A stretch of 64,000 bases of DNA, from NCBI GenBank assembly GCA_037951165.1, contig JBBDHG010000028.1:4532501-4596500 (forward strand), in the 5' to 3' direction. A program made the position numbers and the translations under genes. This stretch comes from Lophius americanus. Lineage: Eukaryota; Chordata; Actinopteri; Lophiiformes; Lophiidae. Under the pieces are notes generated by a model that was not told the origin of the DNA, made no database searches, and worked only from the letters and a program-made list of their open reading frames with translations. Positions 1-12,600 of this stretch are shown here, piece by piece; within the stretch, counting starts at the first letter, position 1; every line of letters starts with the position of its first letter.

Positions 1-149
1 GAAGAAGAAGAAGAAGCCTTTATTTGTCTCATACAATCTTAAAAATGTGGACAAACAGTAAAAAAAAAAAACCTCCGAAATAAATAAATAAACAAGGATG
101 ATCTGATATCCTTCTCCAACTCTCATTAGTAGCTGTAAGGAGACATCCT

Positions 150-560
150 TCAGAGCGGTGGTCCTCAAACGTTTTTTTTTTTACCTCTACCGTATTATTT
201 GACAACTTTTTCGTTCAAGTACCCCCTGATCCACTCGATACCTTTGTGGTTGGAAGAAAATGCCTTTATAAAGACAAAAAAAATGCAACGCATATTGGCT
301 GCAGTCAGTGGCTTTTTTAGCTTGTTTGGTGTCCTGTGTTCGGTGTTTCTATTTAGATCTTTATATGGACCTGATGTCCAGGCACCTTCCTGCTGCGCCG
401 CCGGCCCCCACCATCTCCCACCTCTTACTGTGGGATCCCGCCCTGCAGAGGGGCGCCCAGTCCACAAGCTTAATTGGCCCAGACCATGACATTGTAAGAT
501 TATAAGTGACATGACGTGCAGCATGAGCAAGAAAGAAGCGATCATGTGATGTTACCAGTA
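150..560. repeat. Probable hAT-like interspersed repeat
   Basis: The start AGAGCGGTGGTCCTCAAACG with a T run and TTCAAGTACCCCCTGATCCA looks like a common teleost hAT-derived repeat. The open frames across it have no recognised protein. Confidence 0.35.
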
Positions 561-599
561 ACACGTTTTTTTTACTGTGCCGCCCCTGGCCTGTTACCG

Positions 600-2216
600 A
601 TGTCGCCCCATTACTAAATCCACTACCAGCTGCAATTGAACTGAGTGCCTCGTTGCAATGTGGTTGTGTTAGATAAAAAGCTGGAGAGAAATGGCCAGAG
701 TGTTTCAGGGAATTAAAGAGTTTAATTAGCAAAGGTGTCTTGTGTTGAACTGGTTGCTCCCTGTTTCTAATTTGCATTATTGGGCTTTACCTGCTGGAGG
801 AGATTAATTGTGACAGAAAGCATAGTAGGCTCGTGAGCTGAAAACTTCAGAAGCTCTTCTCTAAGACTTCGATGTAAATTCTTCAACATTTCCAAAAAAC
901 TTCTGGGATAAAAACACCATTTGCAGAAAAGTTTTAAATGAAAATAAAATGTATATGAAAATTAAATCCGAGAGTCTGCCTTGGGGATTTAACTCAGCAG
1001 GTGACCTAATGACATACAGGGAAGGAGGCTGGTGGCTTTGGCTGTGAGCTTTAGAGCGCCCTGTACCCGCTTAGACCTCACCGCGTTTCTGCTCTCCATG
1101 GAGTTATCACTCCAGAAACGTGCAGTCCTCTGTGGCCCGAGTCGGGTCATCATCCTTTCTGTGTTTAACGGCATTATTTAGAAGGAAACCACCGGGTCTT
1201 TGTATTCAACCCGACAGTCGACTGACAACCATTCGGAGTGCTCGTTCCCTACGAATCACATTTCTCTGCGTCGGCTTAAAAAATGTATAGTTTCTTGCAT
1301 AGAAACTCTAATATATAGGTTTAAAGAATATATAACTAAATAAAATTTTCTAAATCTATTTGTCTTAAGGAACCTCATCTCTGGACAAGTTAATGGATGA
1401 CACCTTTATGACACAGGAATGCGACCGTAGCTACTTGGATAACATCAAGACTACAGAATATGTAAAAATAAGTTGCAATATGGGACTTCACCACCAGATT
1501 CCACTAAATTTCATACACTGTAACTTTTAGAAAATGCCGCATATTTCCTGCAGTACTCCTTGGGTTACATTTACATCCATTTGAGAAACATGTTTCTAGG
1601 ATACAGTAATGATACAGTAAAGATACATGGCTTACTCCAGGCACGTTGTCACACAATTTTCATGGATTACTGAATTGAAATAAAGGTTTAAACAGATTTT
1701 GTCCACCGCAGAAATAGAACCAGCAGGGATATAAGACAATGAATGTCAAAATTATTCAGAAATCCAGCTACCTCTTTACAATAAGACTACCTTTATAAAG
1801 GATTGTAAATGGTTTATAAAAAGGTATTTAAGTTATAAACACTTATATATCGAACAACTTTTAACATAGCTTCCAATAATCATAATTTGTGGGTTCAATA
1901 TTTGGCAATATCAAGTCTCTGCAGCACTTTCTATTCTGAGACTAAGCAGTGCATAGCCTTTTAATGTGTGCTCACTATTTGGCAAGCAACACTTCTCGGT
2001 TACCTTTGATGTCTAATGAGTTTTAGAAGGGTGTTTGTGATTAATGTTCAGTTCTCAACTTTGTTATTAAACTAGTTATTAAACATTTATAAACCCTTAA
2101 TGAGGGTAGTCTTAATCGTCAAGTGGTTCAAAGCAGCTTACACATGGTGTCTAACTGTTAGAGCTCTCACGCTCTGGCTTGTCCATCTTCCCCACAGATT
2201 TTTCTAGAAGATGTAT

Positions 2217-2270
<54 letters not shown>

Positions 2271-3689
2271 ACACAATCACGTGAAATCTTTGTCCACATT
2301 TCATGTGACTTCCTTGACCATTGTTGGTGGGCTTCACTCCTGACCGCTGCGTGTCAGCTGATCTGAGTTTGCAAGGGTGTGGTGCAAATCATGTTTTAGA
2401 TGTGACAAAATGTTCAATTGGTCTTGGATTGAGAGAAAAATGATCTGATACCAAGGATGCTCATGTCCTAATTGCAAAATTACATTTTCACAGAGCTAAA
2501 ATTGTAAGGACTCTCTTGAATGTTGACTTGAGTCAGATGGCTGTAGCTGTAGTGTGTTAGGAGTGTCTAAGGTTTATAACGTGTGATGAGTGGTAGCAGG
2601 TTACGTGTTGGTAAAAGAGAAAGAATAAAGATAAGATAAAGTTGTGATCATTTCTTTGTAATATGTTTGGGACACATTCCCCCAAATAAGTTCTTGTATC
2701 ATTTAACGCTGGCTCATCACTCCAGTCATGGATCCAAAAAAGTCTGAGGGAACCCGTTTGACTAAAATTGACAAAGTACTCTAGCCTTATATGACACTCA
2801 GATGGTCACATGGCATTTGCCGTTCTTGTTGAATATGGACTCCTTCTTACTGTGCATGTCTTTCTCTGTCTCATGGTAATGTGAACATAGCCTCTGTGCT
2901 TTCACCGAAAAAAGGTCAGTGACAGAGGAACTCCAGCTGAAAATGAAAACATTCATTATCTCTCTCAAAATAATTACGTTTTCCTCTGTCTGTATAGGAG
3001 GGGTACCTACTTCAATGTCTTTGAAGAACTTTTTCACGTATTCTGTGTTATGCTGAAAATTTTAATTCAATGTGTTCACACTGCTAGTAGAGGAGATTGG
3101 TTCTGACCTACTTCTCAGATATACCGTGTCAGACTGGGGTATTGGCGAGGCCTAAAGTCACATGCAGTTTGTATTCATACGGAAGTAATAATGATAAGAT
3201 AAGATAATAAGTTGTTGATGTTAAGAGGAAGAGGAGGGACAAGGTGGAAGTTTTAATATGGTTTGGTGTCACGGGTGTTGGGATTGTGATATCAATGACT
3301 TCACACAACCAGATTTTATCCAAAATACCATGATCGCCTTCTTCAAATAACTCCTGACAGAGATAATTGTAAAAAAAATGTCGATGTGACACATGATTCA
3401 TGTGTCCAAAGTCACATGAATTCCAGTATGACTGGTCTGGCTGAAAACCCACTTTTTTTGACTTTCCTATGAAATGATCCTAATATGGCATCGAAATGAT
3501 CAGATTTAATGTTTTTTGTGACTTGAGGGAGCAGATTTCCACAAGCACAGTATCCCCAATAAGTTATTTCAAAGTATATGATGTAGGGCTACTTGAAGGA
3601 TACATTACATTTAGACTTGACTTTTGATCTTATTCCAAAATAAACACTCCAAAATGGTACCTCAGACCATCATGTGTATCTTTCGCATG
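600..3689. other. No gene recognised
   Basis: AT-rich DNA with the TA microsatellite at 2218. The missing first exons of the slc2a11-like gene were sought here and not seen. Confidence 0.6.
2218..2265. repeat. (TA)n microsatellite
   Basis: Uninterrupted alternating TA over about 48 bp. Confidence 0.97.
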
Positions 3690-4345
3690 TTTGGTCAAAG
3701 TAATTAAGTACAATTACTCAAGTACTGTACGTAAGTGTAAATATGAGTAACTTGTACTTAATTCCATTTTATACTACTTTACCATTATACTACTTTAACT
3801 CTTATGGTAATATTATACCTTCTTCTCCACTAAATTGGCCTGATAGCAGTAGTAACTAGTTTTAAGAGTGCATTTTGTATGCCCTTCCTGTTCAGTGAAA
3901 AACACACCTCCCCAACTGATTTTGAAGATTTGTGATAAACTAAAAATATTTAATGTTTCTTTATGGGTTGAGAATGTAATCGTACTTAGACTAAATTAAT
4001 TATTTAAAAACCTCCTTGGACTATCAGGAAAATAGTAAAAAGCTGATCTTATGAGCAGCTGACTGAATAGCTATAAAATGGCTCTGATCATCCAGTAGAT
4101 TTAACTACTTAACAGCAGGAAAGGTGATTAGATTACCTCAACCTTTTAACAGGACAACACTTACACAGACCTGAACATGAATGCATCAATAATATTAATC
4201 TTATGTAGTAGTAAAGCACTGAGACGAACGGTTTTACTGCACAATGAATAATTTCACTCCATTTGTCATTGGAGTATTTTCAGAGTGCGGTATTAGTACT
4301 TTTAGTCAAGTAAAGGATCTGAATACTTCATCCTCCACTGTCTGC
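3690..4345 (+). mobile_element. 'Tacttaagta' hAT-like MITE, copy 1
   Basis: Carries the teleost family text ATTACTCAAGTACTGTACGT, ATGAGTAACTTGTACTT and AGTAAAGGATCTGAATACTT with a terminal CCTCCACTG, the reverse of a CAGTGG hAT-style end. Confidence 0.6.
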
Positions 4346-6468
4346 AGCAAACACATATGAGTTAACTGAGAAAAAAACAATTAGAAAAAGAGTCTTACAG
4401 AAAGCGTAACTAGGTTTTACTATGAAACATGATCCTATGAGCAAATATTTTGATTCTGCTAACTTTTTCATACAGTGAAAAATTAGTCATTAATTTGTTG
4501 TTTATACCACTTAAACCTTCTAAATGGAAATATTTGGCCATAAGGCCATTATGGCTGAGTAAACATCCTAGTCTAATTATTAGCATCATCTGTTATCTAC
4601 AGTTTATGAACGCCTTCGCTCTAAGAGTGCAGGTCTGTGTTTCGTCTGAAGGCCGATCACACTCTCAGGACGCACTGTTCACCTCAATTAATTCATGCTG
4701 ACCTAGCAGTAGGCTGGTGCGGGGTAATAATGATGAACACGAAACTGGTCAGCTATGTGGCATACTGTGCCAGTTTATGCGATTCTCGTGGTGGAGATGG
4801 TCACATTGTTGCAAAAAAATTGGACACATGCTGTTAAGAGTTTCATTACTAATTTAAGAACTACAGTCTCATGGGTATGATGAACGTGTTGTTTATTCAG
4901 AATGGGGAAAAAAAAAAAATCACATGAATAAGGCTGCCTTACATGCTGAGTAAAATATCTCTTCCTTTCAAAGCCCAGTGCAGCACAACACTTTAAACTG
5001 TGGCTTTTGATTATATTCATATATGTATTAGTTATCACAGTTATTTTTAGATTTTTAAAAATATTTCTTTGCCACTTTTTTAATAGTGGCAAATTTATTC
5101 GATATAAGCACTGAACCGCTGTTGGATTGTAATTACTGATAGCTGTAGTACAATGAAATTGATTATGTCACTGTAACGCCGCCTGTCAGTGGGTGGGATA
5201 TAGTAGACAGGAAGTGACATGACAGAACGATGGCAATGGTCCAGTTATGATGGTTGGATGGTAGGGAAATGTGAACATTTCATTAGCCACTCTTGTTTCT
5301 GAGTTCTTTTCTTACTGTATGTAACATCTCACAAATGCCTAAAAAGTGCAAGACAGGTTGACTTAGTAGAATGTCATGACATTGTATAAATATAACGGTG
5401 CAGTTGTAGCTGAGTGACACAATTTCAGTATGAGACTCGCATGGGAGCATGTCGGGATCTTTTCTGTTATAACTGATCTGTCTGTAATAAACTCATACAT
5501 TCAAGTAAGTTCAACTGAGAGTCATCGACTTAATACCTTTATCCTCATATGATCAGAATACGAGATATTTTCATCATTACTATGTCTGGGTTAGAGGATC
5601 TCCAAAAGTGCAGGACTTGTTAGGAATTCCCCGTCTGCAGTGGTTTGTACCTCCCAGCACTGTCAAAGGAAGGTGACTGTCTGGCAACAGGGTCATGGCT
5701 CTAATGTTATCCCTTTACACAGAAGAGCTGCTGCAGCACAAATTACAACAAAAAAAAAAGGAGTTAATGTTGTTTTGATAGAATGATATCAGAATACACA
5801 GGGCATCGTAATGAACACATCAACATCAGAATTGGATCACGGCGCAATGGATGAACGTGGCATTGTCTCAGAATCTGAGAAAAATTACCACCAGGATGAA
5901 CTATGGGTAAATGCAAGCCAAGGGAGGCCGTGTGATGCTCCGAGCAAAGTTCTGCTGGGAACTCAAGTACTGCATAGAACTAGTTCATGCCTCTGCCAAA
6001 GGGAGAATATAGGATTATCTTTGCTGGTACATATTTGTGAATGTCATTACATAACAGGGTTTGGTTTTTCAAAATCCTCTAAAAAACCTCTGGGTGAAAT
6101 TTTGTCATGGCCCTTAAAGTTACCATCTCAAAACTGGTTTCCTCAATTTTCTTAATTTTAGATTTTTAGGGACATTTGAACTTGCTTGATTTTGCTCCCA
6201 TTCATCTATGATAGTGGCTACAGTGTGTCCACATCAGTTAAAATTTAGTTTTTTCAATTACAAGAGTATCTATGTCCTCAAACACAAATCATATAATTTC
6301 CTTTTGAAAAGGAAAGTATTTATTTTCAAAATAAAGATAAAAGGCAAAAATCAACATTTTGCATTTTATAAAAGTGATTTATTTCATGGTTATTTTGGAA
6401 AAACATGATTTTAATTTCGAATTATCCCCCCTCTGTGAAATGTTAATTCCTCTAATTTCTTCCCCCAG
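4346..6468. other. No gene recognised upstream of slc2a11-like exon 3
   Basis: Nothing codes for a GLUT N-terminus or TM1 (GG.FQ.GYN-type text). A small hairpin, TTTGCCAC / GTGGCAAA, lies at 5068-5093. Confidence 0.6.
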
Positions 6469-6629
6469 TACATTAAAAACTTCTACAATGAGACACTAGT
6501 GGAAAAATACAACTATACCCCAGATGAGGAGTTCATCACCATCTTGTACTCCCTCACTGTGTCGATCTTTGCTGTTGGTGGGATGATCGGAGCTCTTCTG
6601 GTCGGCCGACTTGTCACCAAATATGGAAG
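6469..6629 (+). CDS. slc2a11: slc2a11-like exon 3 (TM2 region)
   Basis: Acceptor after TTCCCCCAG and donor AAG|GTGGGT. It encodes YIKNFYNETLVEKY through LVTKYGR, with a probable N-glycosylation sequon (NET) in the first outer loop, followed by TM2. Ends in phase 2; the split Arg codon is completed by the next exon. Confidence 0.88.
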
Positions 6630-9600
6630 GTGGGTGTATCTATGTGATTCTTTTGGTGTTGTTAAATGTGCTCAAAGCATGTTTGTATTTGTAAAGTGCC
6701 ACCTGATTGTCCTAAAGACGAATCATGTGTGTCCAAACAGGAAAGGGACGCTGGTGAGAGCCACGGTGCTGGTGTTTATAGGAGGAGCTCTTATGGGCTT
6801 CAGCAGACGGTGCAGGATGCCTGCAATGGTCATCATTGGACGTTTCATCACAGGACTACACTCAGGTAGGTGTGCAGGTTTTTCTAAGTTAATCACAATT
6901 GATCATAGTCATCATGTGATTAAAAAAAAAAGTTAATGAAAAATGAAACATTTTTAAAGCCCCATTCTGGAAACTTGGTGGGCATTTATTTTGTCCATAT
7001 GTCCATTTGACCCATTCTTGTAAAGTTGATATGGCAGGTGGCCTGGAGGTAATTACTCCAAATTTAGCACTCTGTGCTGATTAAATGTGAACTGATAAGA
7101 TTTTTGTATTCTAAGATTCACTGTAACCTCACAAACTTTGCTCTTTCCCCAACTCCATCTTCATCCTGACATAAGTTTTCACAAATGTCTGATTGCAAAG
7201 CTAGCTTCTTTTCACCCGGTCTCCTGCCCCAAAGTTAGTGGTGTAAACCACTGAGTTATCCGGCTGCTACACAAATGTTGAATAGGATAATCATATAAAG
7301 TAAAACATTCATTATCCAAAAGGACAACCGCAATGTGACATGATAATGTTCTGCAAAAAAAAACATTCCTTGTCACTAGCGCTGGCCGATTCTGATGAAA
7401 ATAAAAATTGCAATTTTTTAACTTAGAATTGAGATCATGATTAGGAGTAATACGAACCTACCACTCCTGTGTCTGCCTGTGCTGAGCAATGTTAGCTCTC
7501 AGGCCTCCCAGCCCCTTATTACTAACCCGTTTAGCTTAGCTCTGGCTAAGCTACGGAAGTTAGATTCTAGCTGAGCTAGGCAAGTTAGCATATGGCTAAG
7601 CTAAGCAAGTTAGCATCTGGCTATGGTAAGCCAGGTAGCATCTGGCTAAGGTAAGCCAGCTAGCGTCCAGACAAACTCTGAAGCAACGGGCACTTAACTT
7701 TTAAGAACAAGGATAAATACATGGCCTCACTACTGAATGGCTCCGAGTGACAACAATAATACACTTCTAACAGGATGGAGGATCTCCAGTAAAGTGTTGT
7801 GACTATTCATGTAACAGGAAACCGCAAGTCCCATAATACCCCATGTCATATGAAAGAATACACGTAAGGCCAAACTCTTAAAGGGACAGTCATGGCTATT
7901 GGGTTGGACACAACTCTCTGGCTTTGCTGCAGCATGTTGCTGCAGCATGTTATGAATTAAATTGTTGTACTTCAGATATTAGATCACATATAGGTCTGAA
8001 TGGAGAGTGCAAATCTTTTATGATGAAACACCTTGCGCTACTTGCCAGTACTCTACACTAAATTGTTGACACTCATCTTGGTCTCCAATCTTGAGACTGT
8101 GGTGGTTGGATAGGTCTTCTGTGTTCCTAGTTTGAAGATGTGTGTGAAGAATCCATGTATTCTGAAAAATCCCTCCACTTTCTGACAATAGAAATACAGA
8201 ATCATAAGGTCACGGATTTCACTGATATTTTACTCCAGGAGGAGATTTTCTCTATTATCCTTATGGTTTCTAAGTGAAGATAGCATATTTTCTGCTGAAA
8301 GCAGTGCTCCGGACAAATAAAATGTATCTAGGAAAAATTGGCTCCTAAACCTCAAGTATTTAGGAGCAAAAACATACCAAGGTCAGGGTACAATTTTAAA
8401 TGTCTGCCTTACCTTTTCTTTGCCTTCTGTACTGTTTGCTTTTGCTTTCCCTGCGTCCTATTGTGTGCACATTATATTCTTTGCACAATATGGGTTCAAT
8501 ATGCTCCTGTTACGACAAATACACACATTAAATATAAATACTTTTTTTTCTAATTTCCATCACCATGCCTCCTCACTGTTTAATTTTCTAATAATTTACA
8601 CTGGTAGTAAACTCTGTTTTGTAAATTTAAATGTTTATATGTTTACGACTGGCTGGTCACCACTAGTGACTGGCAAAAAAAAAAATAGGTCCCAAAAAAA
8701 ATTTCATTGGAGCTCAAAATTGAAGTACACTTGAATAGTAAGTATATCCACCACATGTATGTATTACGACTCTGGATAGACATGGATGTAAAGTCCATCT
8801 TGGCGGGACAACTAAACGATTTTTCTCCTTTTGAACCTTGTCAGAGAGAAAGGAACAGTAGAAAGAGAATATCTCAAACATTGGAATGTTGAATTTTATT
8901 TTAGATGCACGATTAAGGCTTTAGTTAGGGTTCATATCCTCATCTAAAATTCCGAAGTTTAGAAAATGTAAAAAAAAAGGTAAACTGCGCAAAAATGCTT
9001 AACAAAGGTAGAAATAAATGCCTTTGGGACGGAAAGGTTTTAAATGAAGAGCCTTGTCATGTAGTTAGGGTGGTTGTGTGCCTTTTTGCAAGTTAGAAAC
9101 AGATAATTGATGTCTGAAATTCAGAACAATAAACAATTGGATAAACAAAAAACAACAACTTTAACTTAACATTAATCAAAAACAAAATCATGTTGACAAT
9201 TGCATATATTTCCGTTACATGATCGTTACATTAAACTTCTAAGATAGGAAATATAGGATACTTTATTCATCCAATACTGTAAAAGTAAAGAATATGTGAA
9301 AAACTGATTCTGGCAGTTGGTAAAAGTGCATAACTAACCACAGCTTGAAAGGGTGATCAAGTTTTTGTCTCCACAGGTATGTGTCTGAGCGTGGTGCCAA
9401 TGTACCTGGGTGAGATTGCCCCCAAGAACCTGCGGGGCTTCCTGGGCCTCGTTCCCAGTATTCACATTTGTCTGGGTGTCTTCATCGCTCAGGTCTTGGG
9501 ACTCTCTGAACTGCTGGGAAAGGTATGACCGGATGTCGGATGTCATGGCATCCAAATACTACACAGGTCAACGCTGTCACATGGGTGTTTGGCTAACACT

Positions 9601-12600
9601 TTGAAGGAAATGCTTAATATTTAATGTACATTCTTGACAAATCATTTATTCTCGACTGTGCAAAATCTGATGAACCCGTAATGTGTCAAATATATGTTCA
9701 GATTGTAGGCATTACCTCATACAGTGAGTCCTATCTTCTATCCTTCATCCATCTATGCCTGATCTTGTAATGAAATAGGCATCAGATGCTACGTTTTTCT
9801 TCTGAGACCTGGAAGTCACCAGTTTATTTTCATAAACTATGAAATATCCATAAATGACATCAAAACATGGAGAAATAAGTAATGTAAAACATGAATAAGG
9901 CTGGAATGTAGTTATTTGAAAATAAATTGTGTTTACTGGCAGGAGTTTTAAATCCTTACTGCATCATGTGTTTCCTCGCCTCCTCCTTACTTTGCTGGTG
10001 AAAACACCAACTGCTACAATGAACCCGTGGAATGTTCTTATCGGGTGTTTTTGTGCGTTCAACAAATGTTCCTAGTCTCTTCCTGCTCCAAATTGGTTTG
10101 TCTCTTGCACCAATTCTCAATTTCAGAACGAGAAATATTTACAAAAAACAATGAAGATGATGAGGTTTAAAAAGGTCAAAAAGGATCAGCCATTGAACAC
10201 ATTCTCTTTTATTTCTTTTGTTGGAATTGGGGTTGTTATTTAATATATACTTTTTATTTATAGCTGCCCTTGTTTATCTCATTACAAAAAAAAACATATT
10301 TATTTATTCAAGATGATAAGTCTATTAGTCAAAGCTGATAATTACATCTCGCCATTTGTTTTGTTTTTCCCCGGCAGGAAGAGCATTGGCCTCTGCTCCT
10401 TTCTCTCGTGGTGTTTCCTACCGCTCTCCAGCTGATGCTGTTGCCATGGTTTCCAGAGAGTCCACGATACCTTCTGATGGAGAAGGGAAATGTTCACGCC
10501 ACCATCGCAGGTTATGAAGTGGACTTCTCCTGTTCTCCTTATTACGGAAGCACATTGCATTAACCAAATTTAAAAAAATTCAGACACCTTAACGTAATTA
10601 CGAGAAAAGATCTTGTAATTACGAGATAATGCTTGCGTAATCAAGAGATTGGGATTACAAGATTTTTTCTCGTAATTATGATAAGGAGGATATGTTTTTT
10701 TGTCTGCACATGCCCACTGTGTATTTAAATCTCACTAAGCGCATGCACAATGATGCCTAGCTGTTTGAAAACAGGATTAAACGCATACATTTACCAGCAA
10801 CCCAACATTTATAAATGTCACATAATTTCTGTACCTTATCCAATATCTTCCTAGTTTATTTTTCAGTGGACCTTCTCTTTTTGTTTCTTAGTCCGAAGGG
10901 ATCATCAGATCATCAGTATTATTTCTGACCAGATTTGTTTTTAGAAGTGAACATGACGACTCAAGGAAAAACTTTTCCTTCTGTCCTGTAGCCCTGAAGC
11001 AATTCCGTTCTAAAGGAAACATCCAGATCGAGATTATGGAGATGGAAGAGGAGCAGCGCTCTCTGTCCTCCATCCAGACCATCTCTATTTGTGGGCTGTT
11101 GGCAGACCGCTGTGTTCGCTGGCAGGTCATCACCATAGCAGTGGTCAATATCGGTATGCAGCTGTCTGGTATTGATGCAGTAAGTATGAAAAGCATTTTA
11201 GGCCTGTTGTCCTTGCTTTCCTTGTATGTGAGCGCTGTCATGTGCGAAGACTGTGCAGTTATTATATGAGAGTGAGACCTCATATTTCTACGGTTCCCAG
11301 CTGCGCTCCACCCATGTGTACTTCTTCCTGTCTATACATCAGCCTCACATGCATGCTGCCACTAAGTGACTAACCAGGGGGCAGCAGCACCATGCCTCAT
11401 TATCTCCTGGTCCTACCCGTTAGTCTTACCTCCCATAAGAGGGCCCACCTAGCCACACTGAAAGTCATATCAGTCTTTGTTCTCTCTTTGCTCCACATGA
11501 AGAGAAACTCCATGCAGGCTGGCTCACAGGCTATATTTCAACAGTGGTACACCTTACTGAGCCCCAAATCCCAACTGTTACCCATGAGAACACAGACAGG
11601 CTTCAAACATCTAGATGAATCCCTGTGCTGAAACTCTGTGTATTTTGAAATTAAACATACTGATTGGTTTAAGATCTGAAATTTAAAAAAATGTCTTTAC
11701 AGTGCTGTACCCGCTTACTCTGGATTTCCTTTTGAGTATTTCATTCTAACAGTGTCAAGTCCTCAAACTTTATATAAAACAACCTGTTTGAGAAAAGGTT
11801 AAAAATGTATTTTATGAGGCAAAAAATCGTACTAATACCAGAATTACCAGTCTGAAAAAGTGTTTTGTTGTATGAAGCAAAAACTGGAGATTATTCTCTG
11901 ACATCACTGTGATGGGAATTTTGGGCTACTTTTCTTTCTCTTACTGCTTTAGTGCAGCCACACCGGAGGGTATGTGTTCATGGACTCTGCCACTAAAAAA
12001 CCTTTAATTCTCTATCTTTTTGAGACGTTCAGAGGTGACCTTACACTTTTTGCTTAGGATCCTTGTCTTGTTGCATAACTCTGGTGCCCTTGAGCTTCTA
12101 CTTACAGACGGATGATCTGACATTTTCCTCCACGATTTCCTTGTAGAGAGCAGAATTCATGTTCCCCTAAATAATGGAGCGCCGTCCTGGCCCTGAAGTG
12201 GAAAAACATACCATCTTCATGACACTGCCGTTTTAGTGCTTGACGATTGGTGTGATGTTCTTACATGAAATTAGGTTTTTTTGTTTACAGCACATGTCAC
12301 CGGACTCCTGTCTCCTGAACAGTTCAGCTTTCCATTAATCAGTCCAAAGAGTATTACCTGATAGCTCTGAGGATCATCCATGTATATTTCCCTTGAGCCT
12401 TAAAGTTTTCTCGTGGTTAGCACAAGCTTTCACCTCGCCACTCTCCAAATTTATGCCATTTTTGGCCTAATATCTTTTCCCACAGACCCAACTGATTTTA
12501 GACAACATTTTTGCCTAGTTGAAAAATCCGTACTAACATTTACACTTACATGTGGATCTTTTTTTTATTAACTTAATGGACATTCAAGAGCATTAGTAGG

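Noticed and set aside
1..40. (GAA)n start as a coding Glu/Lys run
   Set aside because: It is the end of an interspersed repeat with the common AAGCCTTTATTTGTCTCA text, also found at 52316.
5811..6155. 114-codon frame as possible first exon of the transporter
   Set aside because: It has a donor-like GGTAAAT, but no TM1 exon exists between it and exon 3, and the text shows no GLUT resemblance.
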